Shown here one piece after another: positions 29,630-37,586 of a stretch of 64,000 nt of DNA. Made by a program: the position numbers and the translations under genes. Source of the DNA: Acrocarpospora catenulata (lineage in GTDB: Bacteria; Actinomycetota; Actinomycetes; Streptosporangiales; Streptosporangiaceae); contig NZ_JAHCST010000003.1 of assembly GCF_018476525.1 (NCBI RefSeq), positions 1 through 64,000 on the forward strand. The letters run 5' to 3'. The notes beneath the pieces are model-generated. The model was not told the DNA's origin and searched no databases. It saw only the letters and a list, made by a program, of their open reading frames with translations. The first letter of the stretch is position 1. The number at the start of each line of letters is the position of its first letter.

Positions 29630-30999
29630 CCGACGACACTGACGGGTTCGCCAACGAGTGGACGGCCGGCCCCGAGGTCATCGCCGCGGAGATGGCGATC
29701 CTGGGGGCCGCGATCGAGTGGCAGGAGGCGCTGGAGGAGGCGGTCACCCTGCTCCGGCCGGACGACTTCTACCGGCCGGCCCACCAACTCGTGTTTGCCG
29801 CCGCGAAGGCGATCCTGGATGACGGCCGGAAGGTCGCGCTGGCGGCGGTGATGGTCGAGCTTCAGGACCGCGGGGAGCTCGCCCGAGCCGGTGGCGGGGC
29901 CTACCTGCACGACCTGATGCGAGCTGCCTGCCTGCCCGCTTCCGTCGGCTGGTACGCGAGCCGGGTGGCGAGGGACGCCGACCGGCGTGGAGCCTGGGCG
30001 GCGCTCACGTGGGGGATCCAGGAGACCGGCAGGTCCCGATGGGACGGCGGCGCCACCTTGGACCTGATCCGCAAACGCCTGGACGAGGTGGCGGCCGGCC
30101 GGGTGGGGGATCTGCCGCTGAGCGTCGCCGACGAGATGGTCTCCCTGCTGGAGGACCTGGAAAACCCGCCGGAGACCACCCCCGGTGTTGTGCCGCCGTA
30201 CCTGGACTTGGCCGCCCTGCTGGAGGTTTTCCGGTCCGGCGAACTGATCGTGGTCGGGGCGAGGCCGTCCATCGGGAAGACCACCGTTGCGGCAGACATA
30301 ATCCGGTCGGCCGCGGTCCGGCACGGGCAGCGCACGGTGATGTTCACGCTGGAGATGACCCGCCGCCAGGTGCTGGAGCGCATGGTGGCGGCCGAGTCGG
30401 GCGTGCAGTTCAGGGCGATCAAGCAGAGGCAGTTGTCCCCGGCCGATCTGGACAAGGTGGCCGAGGTGGGCGCGAGGATCGCTGCGGCGCCGCTGACGAT
30501 CGACCACACGCCGGGCTGCTCGATCGAGCGGATCCGGGCGACGCTGCGCACCCTGTCCCGGACCGGGCCGCTCGGCCTGGTCGTCGTGGACTACCTGGGG
30601 CTGATGGCGCCGCCGAAGGCGGAGACCAGGCAGCAGGAGGTGGCGGCGCTCTCCCGGGAGTTCAAGGTGCTCGCCGGCGAGTTCGACGTGCCGGTGGTCC
30701 TGCTGTCGCAGCTCAACAGGGAGCCGGAGAAGCGCTCTGACCGCCGCCCGCAGACCGCGGACCTTCGCGACTCGGGGGCCGTCGAGCAGGACGCCGACGT
30801 AGTGATCCTGCTCCACCGGGAGGACCACTACGACCCGGACTCGCCGCGAGCGGGCACCGCCGACCTGATCGTGGCCAAGAACAGGAACGGCCCCACCGCC
30901 ACGATCACCGTGGTCAACCAGCTCCACTACGCCCGGTTCGCCGACTTCGAGGACGTCCAGGAACAGCGCGGCCGCCCCGACCTACGGGCCGTGCAGTGA
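29626..30999 (+). CDS. dnaB: DnaB-type replicative helicase
   Basis: 457 aa. The N-terminal DnaB domain (PEVIAAEMAILGAAIEWQEA ... DDFYRPAHQLVF) is followed by a RecA-fold motor: Walker A GARPSIGKTT (about residue 211), FTLEMTRRQV, Walker B LVVVDYLGLM, and the LLSQLNREPEKR and DLRDSGAVEQDADVVILLHR segments typical of DnaB. It unwinds phage DNA at the fork. It is the last gene of the initiator-loader-helicase cassette. ATG 29626 overlaps the loader stop. Confidence 0.92.
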   Translation: MTDDTDGFANEWTAGPEVIAAEMAILGAAIEWQEALEEAVTLLRPDDFYRPAHQLVFAAAKAILDDGRKVALAAVMVELQDRGELARAGGGAYLHDLMRAACLPASVGWYASRVARDADRRGAWAALTWGIQETGRSRWDGGATLDLIRKRLDEVAAGRVGDLPLSVADEMVSLLEDLENPPETTPGVVPPYLDLAALLEVFRSGELIVVGARPSIGKTTVAADIIRSAAVRHGQRTVMFTLEMTRRQVLERMVAAESGVQFRAIKQRQLSPADLDKVAEVGARIAAAPLTIDHTPGCSIERIRATLRTLSRTGPLGLVVVDYLGLMAPPKAETRQQEVAALSREFKVLAGEFDVPVVLLSQLNREPEKRSDRRPQTADLRDSGAVEQDADVVILLHREDHYDPDSPRAGTADLIVAKNRNGPTATITVVNQLHYARFADFEDVQEQRGRPDLRAVQ

Positions 31000-31025
31000 A
31001 CACCCCCCAACGCAAGGAGATGACC

Positions 31026-31340
31026 GTGGGCATCGACTCAGGGCTTCAGGCCGCGGCCGCGCGCAGGGACATCGGCGCCGTCGTCCGGCAGGTGGCCGAC
31101 CGCCTGGCCCCGCCCGCCGACGTCGTAGACCTGAGCACCGTGAAGTACTTGACGGTGCTTGAGATAGCAACCACCCTCCGGGTCGCCCGGATGACCGCCT
31201 ACCGGCTGATCCACCGGGGCGAGCTGCCCGCCATCAAGGTGGGTCGGCAGATCCGCGTCCCGGAGCACGCCTTCCAGGAGTACCTGCGGGACAGGTACGC
31301 CGACGCGGGTCTGGCACTCGCGGGAGGCCAGGGTGCGTGA
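31026..31340 (+). CDS. Excisionase-like helix-turn-helix protein
   Basis: 104 aa from GTG 31026, chosen because AAGGAG ends 6 nt upstream; GTG 30996 (overlapping the dnaB stop) would add 10 residues. The second half is a MerR/excisionase-type fold (YLTVLEIATTLRVARMTAYR, LIHRGELPAIKVGRQIRVPE, FQEYL). A recombination directionality factor for the serine integrase or a BldC-like regulator are both possible. Confidence 0.65.
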   Translation: MGIDSGLQAAAARRDIGAVVRQVADRLAPPADVVDLSTVKYLTVLEIATTLRVARMTAYRLIHRGELPAIKVGRQIRVPEHAFQEYLRDRYADAGLALAGGQGA

Positions 31341-31663
31341 GCCCAAGCTGGTGCGCGACCACATCCCCGACCTGATCCGCTCCCGGGGCGGGGACCCGAT
31401 AGTACGGCAGGCCGCCCCCGGTGAGGTCGGCGACCTTTTGCGAGCCAAGCTCGGCGAAGAGGTCGAAGAGTTCCTGGCGTCCGGCGATCCGGAGGAGCTC
31501 GCCGACATCCTGGAGGTTGTCTACGCCCCTGGCCGACCACGCGGGTGTGGATGTCGCGCGGCTGGAGGGCCTTCGCCGGGTGAAGGCGGCCAGCCGTGGA
31601 GCTTTCGCCGAGCGGATCGTCTGGATGGGGAACCGCGGGTCGGATGGGGGTCGGGATGGCTGA
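31333..31663 (+). pseudogene. Phosphoribosyl-ATP pyrophosphohydrolase/MazG-like gene with a 1-base frameshift
   Basis: The frame starting at 31333 encodes KLVRDHIPDLIRSRGGDPIV ... KLGEEVEEFLASGDPEELAD followed by ILEVVYA, the first ~65 residues of an all-alpha pyrophosphohydrolase. After codon TAC-GCC, homology continues only in another frame (LADHAGVDVARLEGLRRVKA ... AFAERIVWMGN), ending at 31663. One extra C in the CCCC run at 31526-31529 accounts for it. The restored stop overlaps the next ATG by 8 bp (ATGGCTGA), normal for this operon; the unshifted frame would end at 31677. Either a sequencing error, a real mutation or frameshifting. Confidence 0.75.
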
Positions 31664-31874
31664 CCGGTGCGAGCTGACCGAGCTCATCAGGGAGCAGTGC
31701 GCGCACTGCCGTCCGGCCCCGCCGCCTGAGCCCCGCCTGTACGGCAGGTGGTTCGCAGCCCAGTTTCCGGGCGACTGCGCCGGGTGCGGTGAGCGTTTCG
31801 AGGAGGGCGACGAGATCCGCTGGGACGGGGAGGGCGGCTACCTGGCCGAATGCTGCGGAGGCGACGATGCCTGA
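31656..31874 (+). CDS. Small Cys-rich protein
   Basis: 72 aa with CAHC near the N-terminus and GDCAGCGERFEEGDEIRW further on, a pattern shared by short phage zinc-binding proteins with a CxxCG...GD-x-I-R/V core. ATG 31656 overlaps the end of the frameshifted upstream gene. Function unknown. Confidence 0.55.
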   Translation: MADRCELTELIREQCAHCRPAPPPEPRLYGRWFAAQFPGDCAGCGERFEEGDEIRWDGEGGYLAECCGGDDA

Positions 31875-32127
31875 GATCCCAGCGGAAGCCCATTCCGCGA
31901 TCACCGCCGCCCACATCGCCGGACTGTCCACGCCGGAGCACGACAACCCTGCCTTGGTCAGGCATTCGGACGGGCGGTTGGAGGTCGTCGGAGAACCGTA
32001 TCGGGTGATTCTCCGGCGGAGCGACCTGGAATCCCGGTCCTTCAAGTGCCGAGAGCCGGAACGGCAGGCCGAGATCGCCAATGAGCGCGAGGAGGCCCTG
32101 ATCTGGTGGGAGGAGAACCATGGGTGA
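31867..32127 (+). CDS. Small hypothetical protein
   Basis: 86 aa; no cysteines of note, C-terminal acidic/tryptophan helix (REEALIWWEENHG). ATG 31867 lies inside the end of the previous gene. Not recognised. Confidence 0.5.
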   Translation: MPEIPAEAHSAITAAHIAGLSTPEHDNPALVRHSDGRLEVVGEPYRVILRRSDLESRSFKCREPERQAEIANEREEALIWWEENHG

Positions 32128-32401
32128 CATCCCAGAGAAGGCTGTCCAGGCGGCAGCTGACGCGATCAGCCGGAAGCTGTTCTCTGAGCCGCCGTCGGGC
32201 GGCACGTGGATGGACCACGACAAGGAGTTGGCCCGCGCTGCGGTGGAGGCGGCGGCGCCGATCCTCGCCGCGCACATCGCCCACCTGATCCGCGTCCACA
32301 AGCCCGCCAGCAACCTGCGGCGGACGTTCGTGAGCGGGATCAACTGCGCAGCCAGGGTCGCCAGCCGGGCGTTCCAGCCGAAGGGAGATCGTGGTGCCTG
32401 A
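32120..32401 (+). CDS. Small helical protein
   Basis: 93 aa, alanine-rich helices (EKAVQAAADAISRKLF, ARAAVEAAAPILAAHIAHLI) and a basic C-terminus. GGGAGGAG is 6 nt before ATG 32120. Function unknown. Confidence 0.5.
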   Translation: MGDIPEKAVQAAADAISRKLFSEPPSGGTWMDHDKELARAAVEAAAPILAAHIAHLIRVHKPASNLRRTFVSGINCAARVASRAFQPKGDRGA

Positions 32402-32801
32402 GCGCATTCAGCTCCGCCGTACGAAGGGCTGGCGTAAGCCGGAAGGTGCGGTGGTGGTGAGCCGCCCGAGCAGGTGGGGCAACCCGATCCGGATCACACC
32501 CGAACGCAGCGCGCACCACGGACGCCTCATGTACCGCGTCCACGGCAGCCTGCTCGACCACCACGGCGGGCCCGCCTACAACGGCCTGGACACTGCGCGC
32601 TACTTCGCAACCAAGTTCTTCGAGGCGGATCTCCTCCACGGTGTGTACGGCGACGCCTACCCGTCCGTGGAGGAGATCCGGCGCGAACTCGCGGGCAAGG
32701 ACCTCGCCTGCTGGTGCCCGCTCCCGGCGCCGGGGAAGTCGGACGACTGCCACGCCGCCGTCCTGCTGGAGGTCGCAAACCCGGAGGTGGCCGATGCCTG
32801 A
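32391..32801 (+). CDS. DUF4326-family protein
   Basis: 136 aa. The pattern RIQLRRTKGWRKPEGAVVVS ... RWGNP, a middle helical segment, then ELAGKDLACWCPL ... DDCHA is that of DUF4326, a phage and bacterial family of unknown activity with a conserved CWC...CHA pair that may bind metal. GTG 32391 with AAGGGA upstream; GTG 32394 is an alternative. Confidence 0.75.
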   Translation: MVPERIQLRRTKGWRKPEGAVVVSRPSRWGNPIRITPERSAHHGRLMYRVHGSLLDHHGGPAYNGLDTARYFATKFFEADLLHGVYGDAYPSVEEIRRELAGKDLACWCPLPAPGKSDDCHAAVLLEVANPEVADA

Positions 32802-33501
32802 ATTCCCTCTGTGCGCCAAGGACGACCCCCGCGTCCCGGTGGTGCTCAACATCCTGCGCAAGAGCGCGTTCATAGGCGGCAACTTCACGCTCGACTCCCG
32901 CCGGATCCTGGCTGCTCTCGATAAGGCGTTCGAGCCCGCCGCCCCGGATGGGCCAGGAACGCACCCAGCGTCCACGAGCGAAGCCGAGTCCACCTCTCAA
33001 GGGGTGATGGGGCGACCGGATGACTCGGGAGGCGCTGGGGCGCTCTCAGAGCTTCACGAGCTCGCCCACAAGCGTGGTGACCACGCGATGCTCATCGGCC
33101 AAGCGCTCGACCTGAGTCAGGCGAAGCTGGGGCGGGCCGAGGCGGCCATCGCCCGCATCCGTGAACTCCACCAGCCGCTCAAGCGTGCCGGGATCATGAT
33201 CTGCACCGAATGCTCCGGGTGGAACGGGTCACGCTGCCGAGGCCAGGTAACCCCACACCCATGTCCGACGTTGGACGCCGTGGAAGCGCTGCCGGACGGC
33301 TCGGCGTATGCCCGCGAGCCCCTCGGCTGGATCGTTGTGGAGCGCACCCACGTCGGTGATCACGTTCACGGCTTCCTGCACGACTCGCGGGCGGCGGCAT
33401 CCCGTGAGCGCGACGAGGCGAACACGTCGGCGGAGGCCGCAGGCGTGCCGGTTGACTTCACGGTTGCTGTCGTCGTCGGGGAGGCGAATGGCGATGCCTG
33501 A
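32794..33501 (+). CDS. Hypothetical phage protein with zinc-type motif
   Basis: 235 aa. A 35-residue Pro/Ser/Gly-rich linker (about residues 48-85) separates an N-terminal helical part from a central helix and a Cys cluster (CTECSGWNGSRCRGQ ... HPC) common in actinophage early proteins. The C-terminal ~60 residues are helical and acidic. ATG 32794 overlaps the previous stop region by 8 bp. Unknown function. Confidence 0.55.
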   Translation: MPEFPLCAKDDPRVPVVLNILRKSAFIGGNFTLDSRRILAALDKAFEPAAPDGPGTHPASTSEAESTSQGVMGRPDDSGGAGALSELHELAHKRGDHAMLIGQALDLSQAKLGRAEAAIARIRELHQPLKRAGIMICTECSGWNGSRCRGQVTPHPCPTLDAVEALPDGSAYAREPLGWIVVERTHVGDHVHGFLHDSRAAASRERDEANTSAEAAGVPVDFTVAVVVGEANGDA

Positions 33502-33979
33502 CGACTTCGTGGTGCTCATCACCGGCTCCCGGGACTGGACCGACCGGGAAGCCCTCCACTTCGCCATCTTGGAAACCTGGCACGACGCCCTCACCGAGGG
33601 TCGCAAGGTGAAGTGGCGGCATGGCGGATGCAAGACCGGCGCGGACGCTCTCGCCGACGAGTTGCTCCGCCAGCACGGGTTCGTCCCCGAGGTCGTGGAG
33701 GCCGACTGGGCGACCTGCAACGGGCCCAAGTGCACGCCGCGGCATCGCCGCCGGCGCATCGGCGGCGGCACGTTCTGTCCGGCCGCGGGCTTGCACCGTG
33801 ACGCCCGCATGGTGGACATGGGCGCCAACCTCTGCCTGGCGTTCATCATGCCGTGCATCAGAAAGGACTGCCGCCGCCCGCAGCCGCACGGCTCTCACGG
33901 TGCCTCGTTCACGGCCGACCGTGCAGAGAAGGCGGGCATCCCCACCCGCAGATTCACCCCGGAGGCAGGATCGAAATGA
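33494..33979 (+). CDS. SLOG-superfamily (DUF2493/YspA-like) protein
   Basis: 161 aa. VVLITGSRDWTDREALHFAI at the start, WRHGGCKTGADALADELLRQ in the middle and DARMVDMGANLCLAF later are the nucleotide-binding loops of the SLOG/DUF2493 (YspA, DprA-related Rossmann) group, thought to bind or process nucleotide ligands. It lies among deoxyribosyltransferase-like and MazG-like genes. ATG 33494 is preferred over ATG 33488 because GGGGAGG is 9 nt away. Confidence 0.7.
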   Translation: MPDDFVVLITGSRDWTDREALHFAILETWHDALTEGRKVKWRHGGCKTGADALADELLRQHGFVPEVVEADWATCNGPKCTPRHRRRRIGGGTFCPAAGLHRDARMVDMGANLCLAFIMPCIRKDCRRPQPHGSHGASFTADRAEKAGIPTRRFTPEAGSK

Positions 33980-34326
33980 GCCCTTATGCGCCCGGAACGC
34001 ATGTCGAATATTCGATCGACTACACGGAGAAGTCCGCGCTGGGCGGCACGGTCAAGGTCGTCTACCCCGTGGTGCACAAGGACCACCCGGACAGGGCGGT
34101 CAACGCCCATCTGGCCGCCATCCGGACCCGCCACTACCAGCGCCAGGCGGGCCTGCCGGAGGACGCCACGGCGGTAGCCCGCACCGTCACTGCCACACCG
34201 TGGGCACCGGTCCATGCGGAGGAGCCCAGCGACGAGCAGGTTGCCGAATGGGTGGGCCAGGTGGCAGACCCGTACGCCCGCGAGCTGATCGTCAACGGCT
34301 ACACCGGGCAGGAGCCGACCCGGTGA
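33976..34326 (+). CDS. Hypothetical phage protein
   Basis: 116 aa, beta-rich N-terminus (THVEYSIDYTEKSALGGTVK) and acidic helical C-terminus. ATG 33976 overlaps the previous stop; its end overlaps the next GTG. Not recognised. Confidence 0.5.
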   Translation: MSPYAPGTHVEYSIDYTEKSALGGTVKVVYPVVHKDHPDRAVNAHLAAIRTRHYQRQAGLPEDATAVARTVTATPWAPVHAEEPSDEQVAEWVGQVADPYARELIVNGYTGQEPTR

Positions 34327-34670
34327 GGGCCTACCTCGCCGGCCCAATGCGGGGGATCAAGGACTTCAACCACCCGGCCTTCCACGCGGCGGCCGACCGG
34401 CTGCGGGCCCTCGGCTACGAGGTGCGCAATCCGGCCGAGCACGACACCGTGCACCAGGCCGCCGACCCTGACGCCGCTCGGGCCGCACTGCGGGAGTGCA
34501 TGGCCTCCGACCTGGCGTGGATCGCCGCTCATGCTGACGCCGTGGTGGTCCTGCCCGGGTGGGAGGGCTCGCGGGGCGCCCAAGCCGAGGTGGCGGTCGC
34601 CCGGTCGCTCGATCTGCCCGTACTGCCCATGGACGAGGTGCTGCTGTCGTCCATGCCGCCTACCCCCTAA
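34323..34670 (+). CDS. DUF4406/nucleoside deoxyribosyltransferase-like protein
   Basis: 115 aa. MRAYLAGPMRGIKDFNHPAF at the N-terminus, CMASDLAWIAAHADAVVVLP and GWEGSRGAQAEVAVARSLDL identify the DUF4406/nucleoside 2-deoxyribosyltransferase superfamily, including the Gly-x-Met-x-Gly loop and the conserved acidic residue. Second member in this phage after 14217. Substrate unknown. Confidence 0.75.
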   Translation: MRAYLAGPMRGIKDFNHPAFHAAADRLRALGYEVRNPAEHDTVHQAADPDAARAALRECMASDLAWIAAHADAVVVLPGWEGSRGAQAEVAVARSLDLPVLPMDEVLLSSMPPTP

Positions 34671-34681
34671 GGAGACATCAG

Positions 34682-34999
34682 ATGACCGGAGCAGAACTGA
34701 TCGCGGCCGAGCGGCAGCGCCAGATCGAGCAGGAGGGCTGGACGGCCGGGCATGACGACCAGCACACCCGAGGGCAACTCGCGGGGGCGGCAGCCGCGTA
34801 CGCCGTCGCCGCTGCCCGGATGTCCGGGGCCTCCGTCTGGACGGCTTGGGCGGATGAGGTGTGGCCGTGGTCGAGGAGGGCGTACAAGCCGGTCCGCGAC
34901 GATCCGATCGGGACGCTCGTCAAGGCGGGGGCGCTGCTCGCGGCCGAGATCGACCGGCTGCAGCGTGCGGCCGTCACGGAGGACTGCGACCATGCATGA
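34682..34999 (+). CDS. MazG-like phage nucleotide pyrophosphohydrolase (candidate)
   Basis: 105 aa. ELIAAERQRQIEQEGWTAGH ... DDQHTRGQL, then PWSRRAYKPVRDDPIGTLVK and AGALLAAEIDRL are the recurring motifs of a widespread phage family related to all-alpha NTP pyrophosphohydrolases. AAGGAG 7 nt before ATG 34682 gives a clear start. It probably trims nucleotide pools, with the other MazG-like genes. Confidence 0.6.
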   Translation: MTGAELIAAERQRQIEQEGWTAGHDDQHTRGQLAGAAAAYAVAAARMSGASVWTAWADEVWPWSRRAYKPVRDDPIGTLVKAGALLAAEIDRLQRAAVTEDCDHA

Positions 35000-35643
35000 T
35001 CCGCTCGTCGTCGCCTTCGTGATCCGCCGCCCGTGGCCGTACAAGACCAAGTCCCCATATCCGGGGCGCTGGCGGATCGGCTACTCGCACTGGAATCTCG
35101 CCGGGCACGGCTTCTACTTCCCGTCGGCTGTCACTGTCTGGCATCGCGAGCCGGGCGGCCACGACTCGGGCGAGGTCTGCAAGCAGCACTCCCGAGTCCA
35201 GGACGCTGAAGGTAACTGGCAGTGGAAGTTCCACCATGGGTGGCGATTTCACATCACCCACTGGAAGATCCAGGTCCACGCTCTCCAGAGGCTCCGCCGC
35301 CGCTTGCTTACCCGCTGCATCTGGTGCGGAGGGCCTTCCCGCAAGGGCGATCAAGTGGACGTCTCCCACTCCTGGGATGGGCCGCGCGCACCTGCTCGTT
35401 CATTCACTGCCCGCGCCCGGACGCGGTTTCCACCCTGTTGGAGGACAGGGAGGTCGAGCACATCGTCCAGTTCGGCGCGGAGACCTTCACGGTCCGCCAC
35501 CCTCTCCGCGAACGGCTGGACGACGCGCTCATGGAGTGCGCCCTGCACGACCACATCGCCAACCTGGACGGTCCGCCCGTCAAGCCCGGCCAGCACGGGC
35601 GCGTCGCGACGGAGAGCGCTGGACCTGGGAGGCGGTGTCGTGA
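34992..35643 (+). pseudogene. Phage protein gene with two apparent frameshifts
   Basis: From ATG 34992 a protein-like frame runs to about 35385 (RWRIGYSHWNLAGHGFYF ... CIWCGGPSRKGDQVDVSHSW). Sequence of natural composition then continues in the -1 frame (CSFIHCPRPDAVSTLLEDRE ... FTVRHPLRERLDDALMECAL ... LDGPPVKPG) to about 35600, and shifts -1 again into RRDGERWTWEAVS, whose stop at 35641-35643 overlaps the next GTG in the usual way. The single open frame to 35942 is therefore misleading. The second half resembles short actinophage proteins with an HPLR...LDGPPVxPG motif. Two missing bases, by error or decay, explain it. Confidence 0.5.
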
Positions 35644-35942
35644 AGTTCTGGAGGCGCAAGCCGCGTGAGCCCCGCCGTGCACATGGAGAACTGTCGGTCG
35701 AATGGCCACCTGCGGAGCCTCCCATCCCGCCTGGGGCCCTGCTCGTGGAGCCTTCGGTGGACGAGCGGGCTGCCATCCGCCGCATGGTCAAGCTCGCCCG
35801 GGAGATGCGTTCCTGGTGCAGCCCTCACGGGTTCGCGATCCACTGCTCGGACGTCGTTGCCGAGACGATCCTGAACGAGCCGGGCCGGATCTGGGGGTCG
35901 GGCGAGGTCCTTGTCGAGCTGGAGCGGAGGCTGGCGACGTGA
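35640..35942 (+). CDS. Small hypothetical phage protein
   Basis: 100 aa from GTG 35640, with GGGAGG about 7 nt upstream. Basic N-terminus (KFWRRKPREPRRAHGE), proline-rich linker, then a helical region with C/H residues (VKLAREMRSWCSPHGFAIHC). The family is unknown. Confidence 0.5.
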   Translation: MKFWRRKPREPRRAHGELSVEWPPAEPPIPPGALLVEPSVDERAAIRRMVKLAREMRSWCSPHGFAIHCSDVVAETILNEPGRIWGSGEVLVELERRLAT

Positions 35943-36025
35943 AGGTCCACTTCCGCATCAACTGCTCGTACGTTTCCCAAGGTCGCTCTGATGCCACCTG
36001 CAAAAACGTGAGAGATCGATCATGA
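35939..36025 (+). CDS. Putative 28-aa peptide
   Basis: GTG 35939 overlaps the preceding stop by 4 bp, as elsewhere in the operon, and opens a 28-codon frame (VKVHFRINCSYVSQGRSDAT then CKNVRDRS). Two cysteines. Too short for a firm call; the coupling is the main support. Confidence 0.35.
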   Translation: MKVHFRINCSYVSQGRSDATCKNVRDRS

Positions 36026-36030
36026 GCGGA

Positions 36031-36065
36031 GCGGCTCCCCTTGACCGCACGTCCCGAGGAGCCGC
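36031..36065. terminator. Hairpin after the small-gene cluster
   Basis: GCGGCTCC (36031-36038) pairs with GGAGCCGC (36058-36065) around 19 nt, in the 97-bp gap before the 36123 gene. No T-tract; possibly an attenuator. Confidence 0.4.
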
Positions 36066-36122
36066 CCGAAACCCGCCTGCCGACGGGAGTCCCCAGCACG
36101 GTACCAACGCAAGGAGCCCGGC

Positions 36123-36782
36123 ATGCCTCGAACCGCCCCCGCCGTTTGCTCAGCCGTACACAAGACTGACCCGGACCGGCCGCGCCGCGCCGCCGACGGC
36201 CTCAACCTGTGCCGGGGCTGCCTCAAAGGCATGCACCGCAACCTGTCCGACTTGCCGTGGCTGCACGCCGAGGTGGTCACCTCCATGCCGACCACCCGCG
36301 CCACCGGATCGGCCCCAGTGTCTGGCTCGCGTACGCCCGGCTTGCCGGTCAACCTCAGAGCGGGAGAACTCCACAGCCAGATGGGCCACGATCTGCGCAC
36401 GATCGCCGGCTGGGTGGCCAAGGACCGGGGAATCCACCTGCCGGTGGACGGCCGGGTCGGCTCGGTGTGCGCCTGGCTGGCCAAGCACGTGAACTGGCTG
36501 GCCGCCTCCCAGTACGCGGCCGACGTGCGGGGCGTCCTCACCGAGCTGGTCGGCCGCGCCTGGGCTGTGATCGACCCGGACCGGCGGCCGATGGAGGTTG
36601 GTCCGTGCGTGGAGCTGGTGGACAGTACGCCCTGTGATGGGATGCTGTGGGCCAGCGTGCTGGACGTGGGCGACCCGCGCCCGTCGAAGATCTGGTGTGA
36701 CGGGTGCGAGCTGGAGCTGACCCCGGAGCAGTGGTACCGGTTCGGACGACGGTACGAGGCGAGGCGCCGGATGTCGGCATGA
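36123..36782 (+). CDS. Conserved actinophage protein with zinc-type Cys pairs
   Basis: 219 aa. N-terminal LNLCRGCLKGMHRNLSDLPW gives a CxxC; C-terminal CVELVDSTPC and KIWCDGCELELTPEQ give two more Cys pairs; the middle is helical (AGWVAKDRGIHLPVDGRV, CAWLAKHVNWLAAS). This layout recurs in actinophage genomes near the end of the early region; a DNA-binding role is likely but unproven. AAGGAG 7 nt before ATG 36123. Confidence 0.6.
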   Translation: MPRTAPAVCSAVHKTDPDRPRRAADGLNLCRGCLKGMHRNLSDLPWLHAEVVTSMPTTRATGSAPVSGSRTPGLPVNLRAGELHSQMGHDLRTIAGWVAKDRGIHLPVDGRVGSVCAWLAKHVNWLAASQYAADVRGVLTELVGRAWAVIDPDRRPMEVGPCVELVDSTPCDGMLWASVLDVGDPRPSKIWCDGCELELTPEQWYRFGRRYEARRRMSA

Positions 36783-36795
36783 TGCGCGCTGGCCG

Positions 36796-37326
36796 TCAGA
36801 CGGAGGCCGGCCGTCCTTCCTTCCGCGCCCACGAGGCGGCCCACCGCCGCACATCCCGGCCCGACCAGATCTTGCCGGAGGCGAGGTTCGCGACGGGAGC
36901 GGGGAAGTCGGTGCGCTTGGTGAGCTGGTCTGCCCTCTGGCGGCTGATGGGGCGGTCCGTGAACATGGCGGCGATTTCCCGCACTCCCATCAATTCGACC
37001 GGCAGAGCCCGCGCCAACTCGTCGAATTCGTGCTGTGGCATGGCTTCGATGTGGGCGAGGCGCACGGACAAGCCGTATTCGCGCAGCGCCGTGACCACTT
37101 CCCGGGCCGCGATGTCGATCGCGCGGCGCACGGTGGACTCTTCCACATCCATCTGTACGGTGAGCCGGCCGGCCACCGGCTGTTCGCCGAGGTATGCGAC
37201 GCCCCCGTGTCCGTGCACGTGGGCGAGCCGCCCGGTCAGGTGCACGCCGAGACCCTCGGTGAAGTCGGTGCCGGTGTCGGCGTCGACGCGCACACTCCAC
37301 ATCGTCGTCACAAGGGTCCCTCTCAT
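36796..37326 (-). CDS. AlpA/HTH_17-like DNA-binding protein paired with a HicA-like gene
   Basis: 176 aa, leftward. The N-terminal ~90 residues are a beta-rich/helical domain (LTVQMDVEESTVRRAIDIAA). The C-terminal ~60 residues form an AlpA/excisionase-type helix-turn-helix (GVREIAAMFTDRPISRQRAD ... FPAPVANLASGKIWSGRDVR, RWAASW). Its ATG (37326) overlaps the stop of the HicA-like gene, so the pair is co-translated. Partner order and DNA-binding domain fit an antitoxin/autoregulator, although the fold is not a standard HicB. Internal starts are possible. Confidence 0.6.
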   Translation of the reverse strand: MRGTLVTTMWSVRVDADTGTDFTEGLGVHLTGRLAHVHGHGGVAYLGEQPVAGRLTVQMDVEESTVRRAIDIAAREVVTALREYGLSVRLAHIEAMPQHEFDELARALPVELMGVREIAAMFTDRPISRQRADQLTKRTDFPAPVANLASGKIWSGRDVRRWAASWARKEGRPASV

Positions 37327-37526
37327 CGGGGCGGCCAGACGAATCCGGCACGCCGGAGTATGGCTATGGCGTTGCGGAGACTGCGGTGGTCGCTCGGGGT
37401 GGCGGGCAGCGTGGTGATGAGGCGGTTGTCGGCGTAGACCTTCCAGTGGCCTGAGCCGCCCATTTTGACCTCGAACCCTTGCCGGTCCAGTTCCCCGAGG
37501 ATCTGTGCGATCTCCTTGCGGCCCAT
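37323..37526 (-). CDS. HicA-like mRNA interferase toxin (candidate)
   Basis: 67 aa from ATG 37526 (AAGGGA 9 nt upstream), leftward; the longer open frame lacks support. RKEIAQILGELDRQGFEVKM followed by GGSGHWKVYADNRLITTLPA and LRNAIAILRRAGF matches the small double-stranded-RNA-binding-like HicA fold with the Gly-x-Gly-His active-site loop. Promoter-proximal to the AlpA-like gene; together a likely type II toxin-antitoxin module carried inside the early region and transcribed against it. Confidence 0.65.
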   Translation of the reverse strand: MGRKEIAQILGELDRQGFEVKMGGSGHWKVYADNRLITTLPATPSDHRSLRNAIAILRRAGFVWPPR

Positions 37527-37586
37527 GATGCCGTTTCCCTTGCTCTCTGTCAACGAAAGTTCGTATGCTCCAAGGGTAGCTAAACT

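Noticed and set aside
28843-30927. Leftward open frame (694 codons) opposite initiator, loader and DnaB
   Set aside because: The opposite strand encodes complete Walker motifs in three genes; the leftward translation has no domain.
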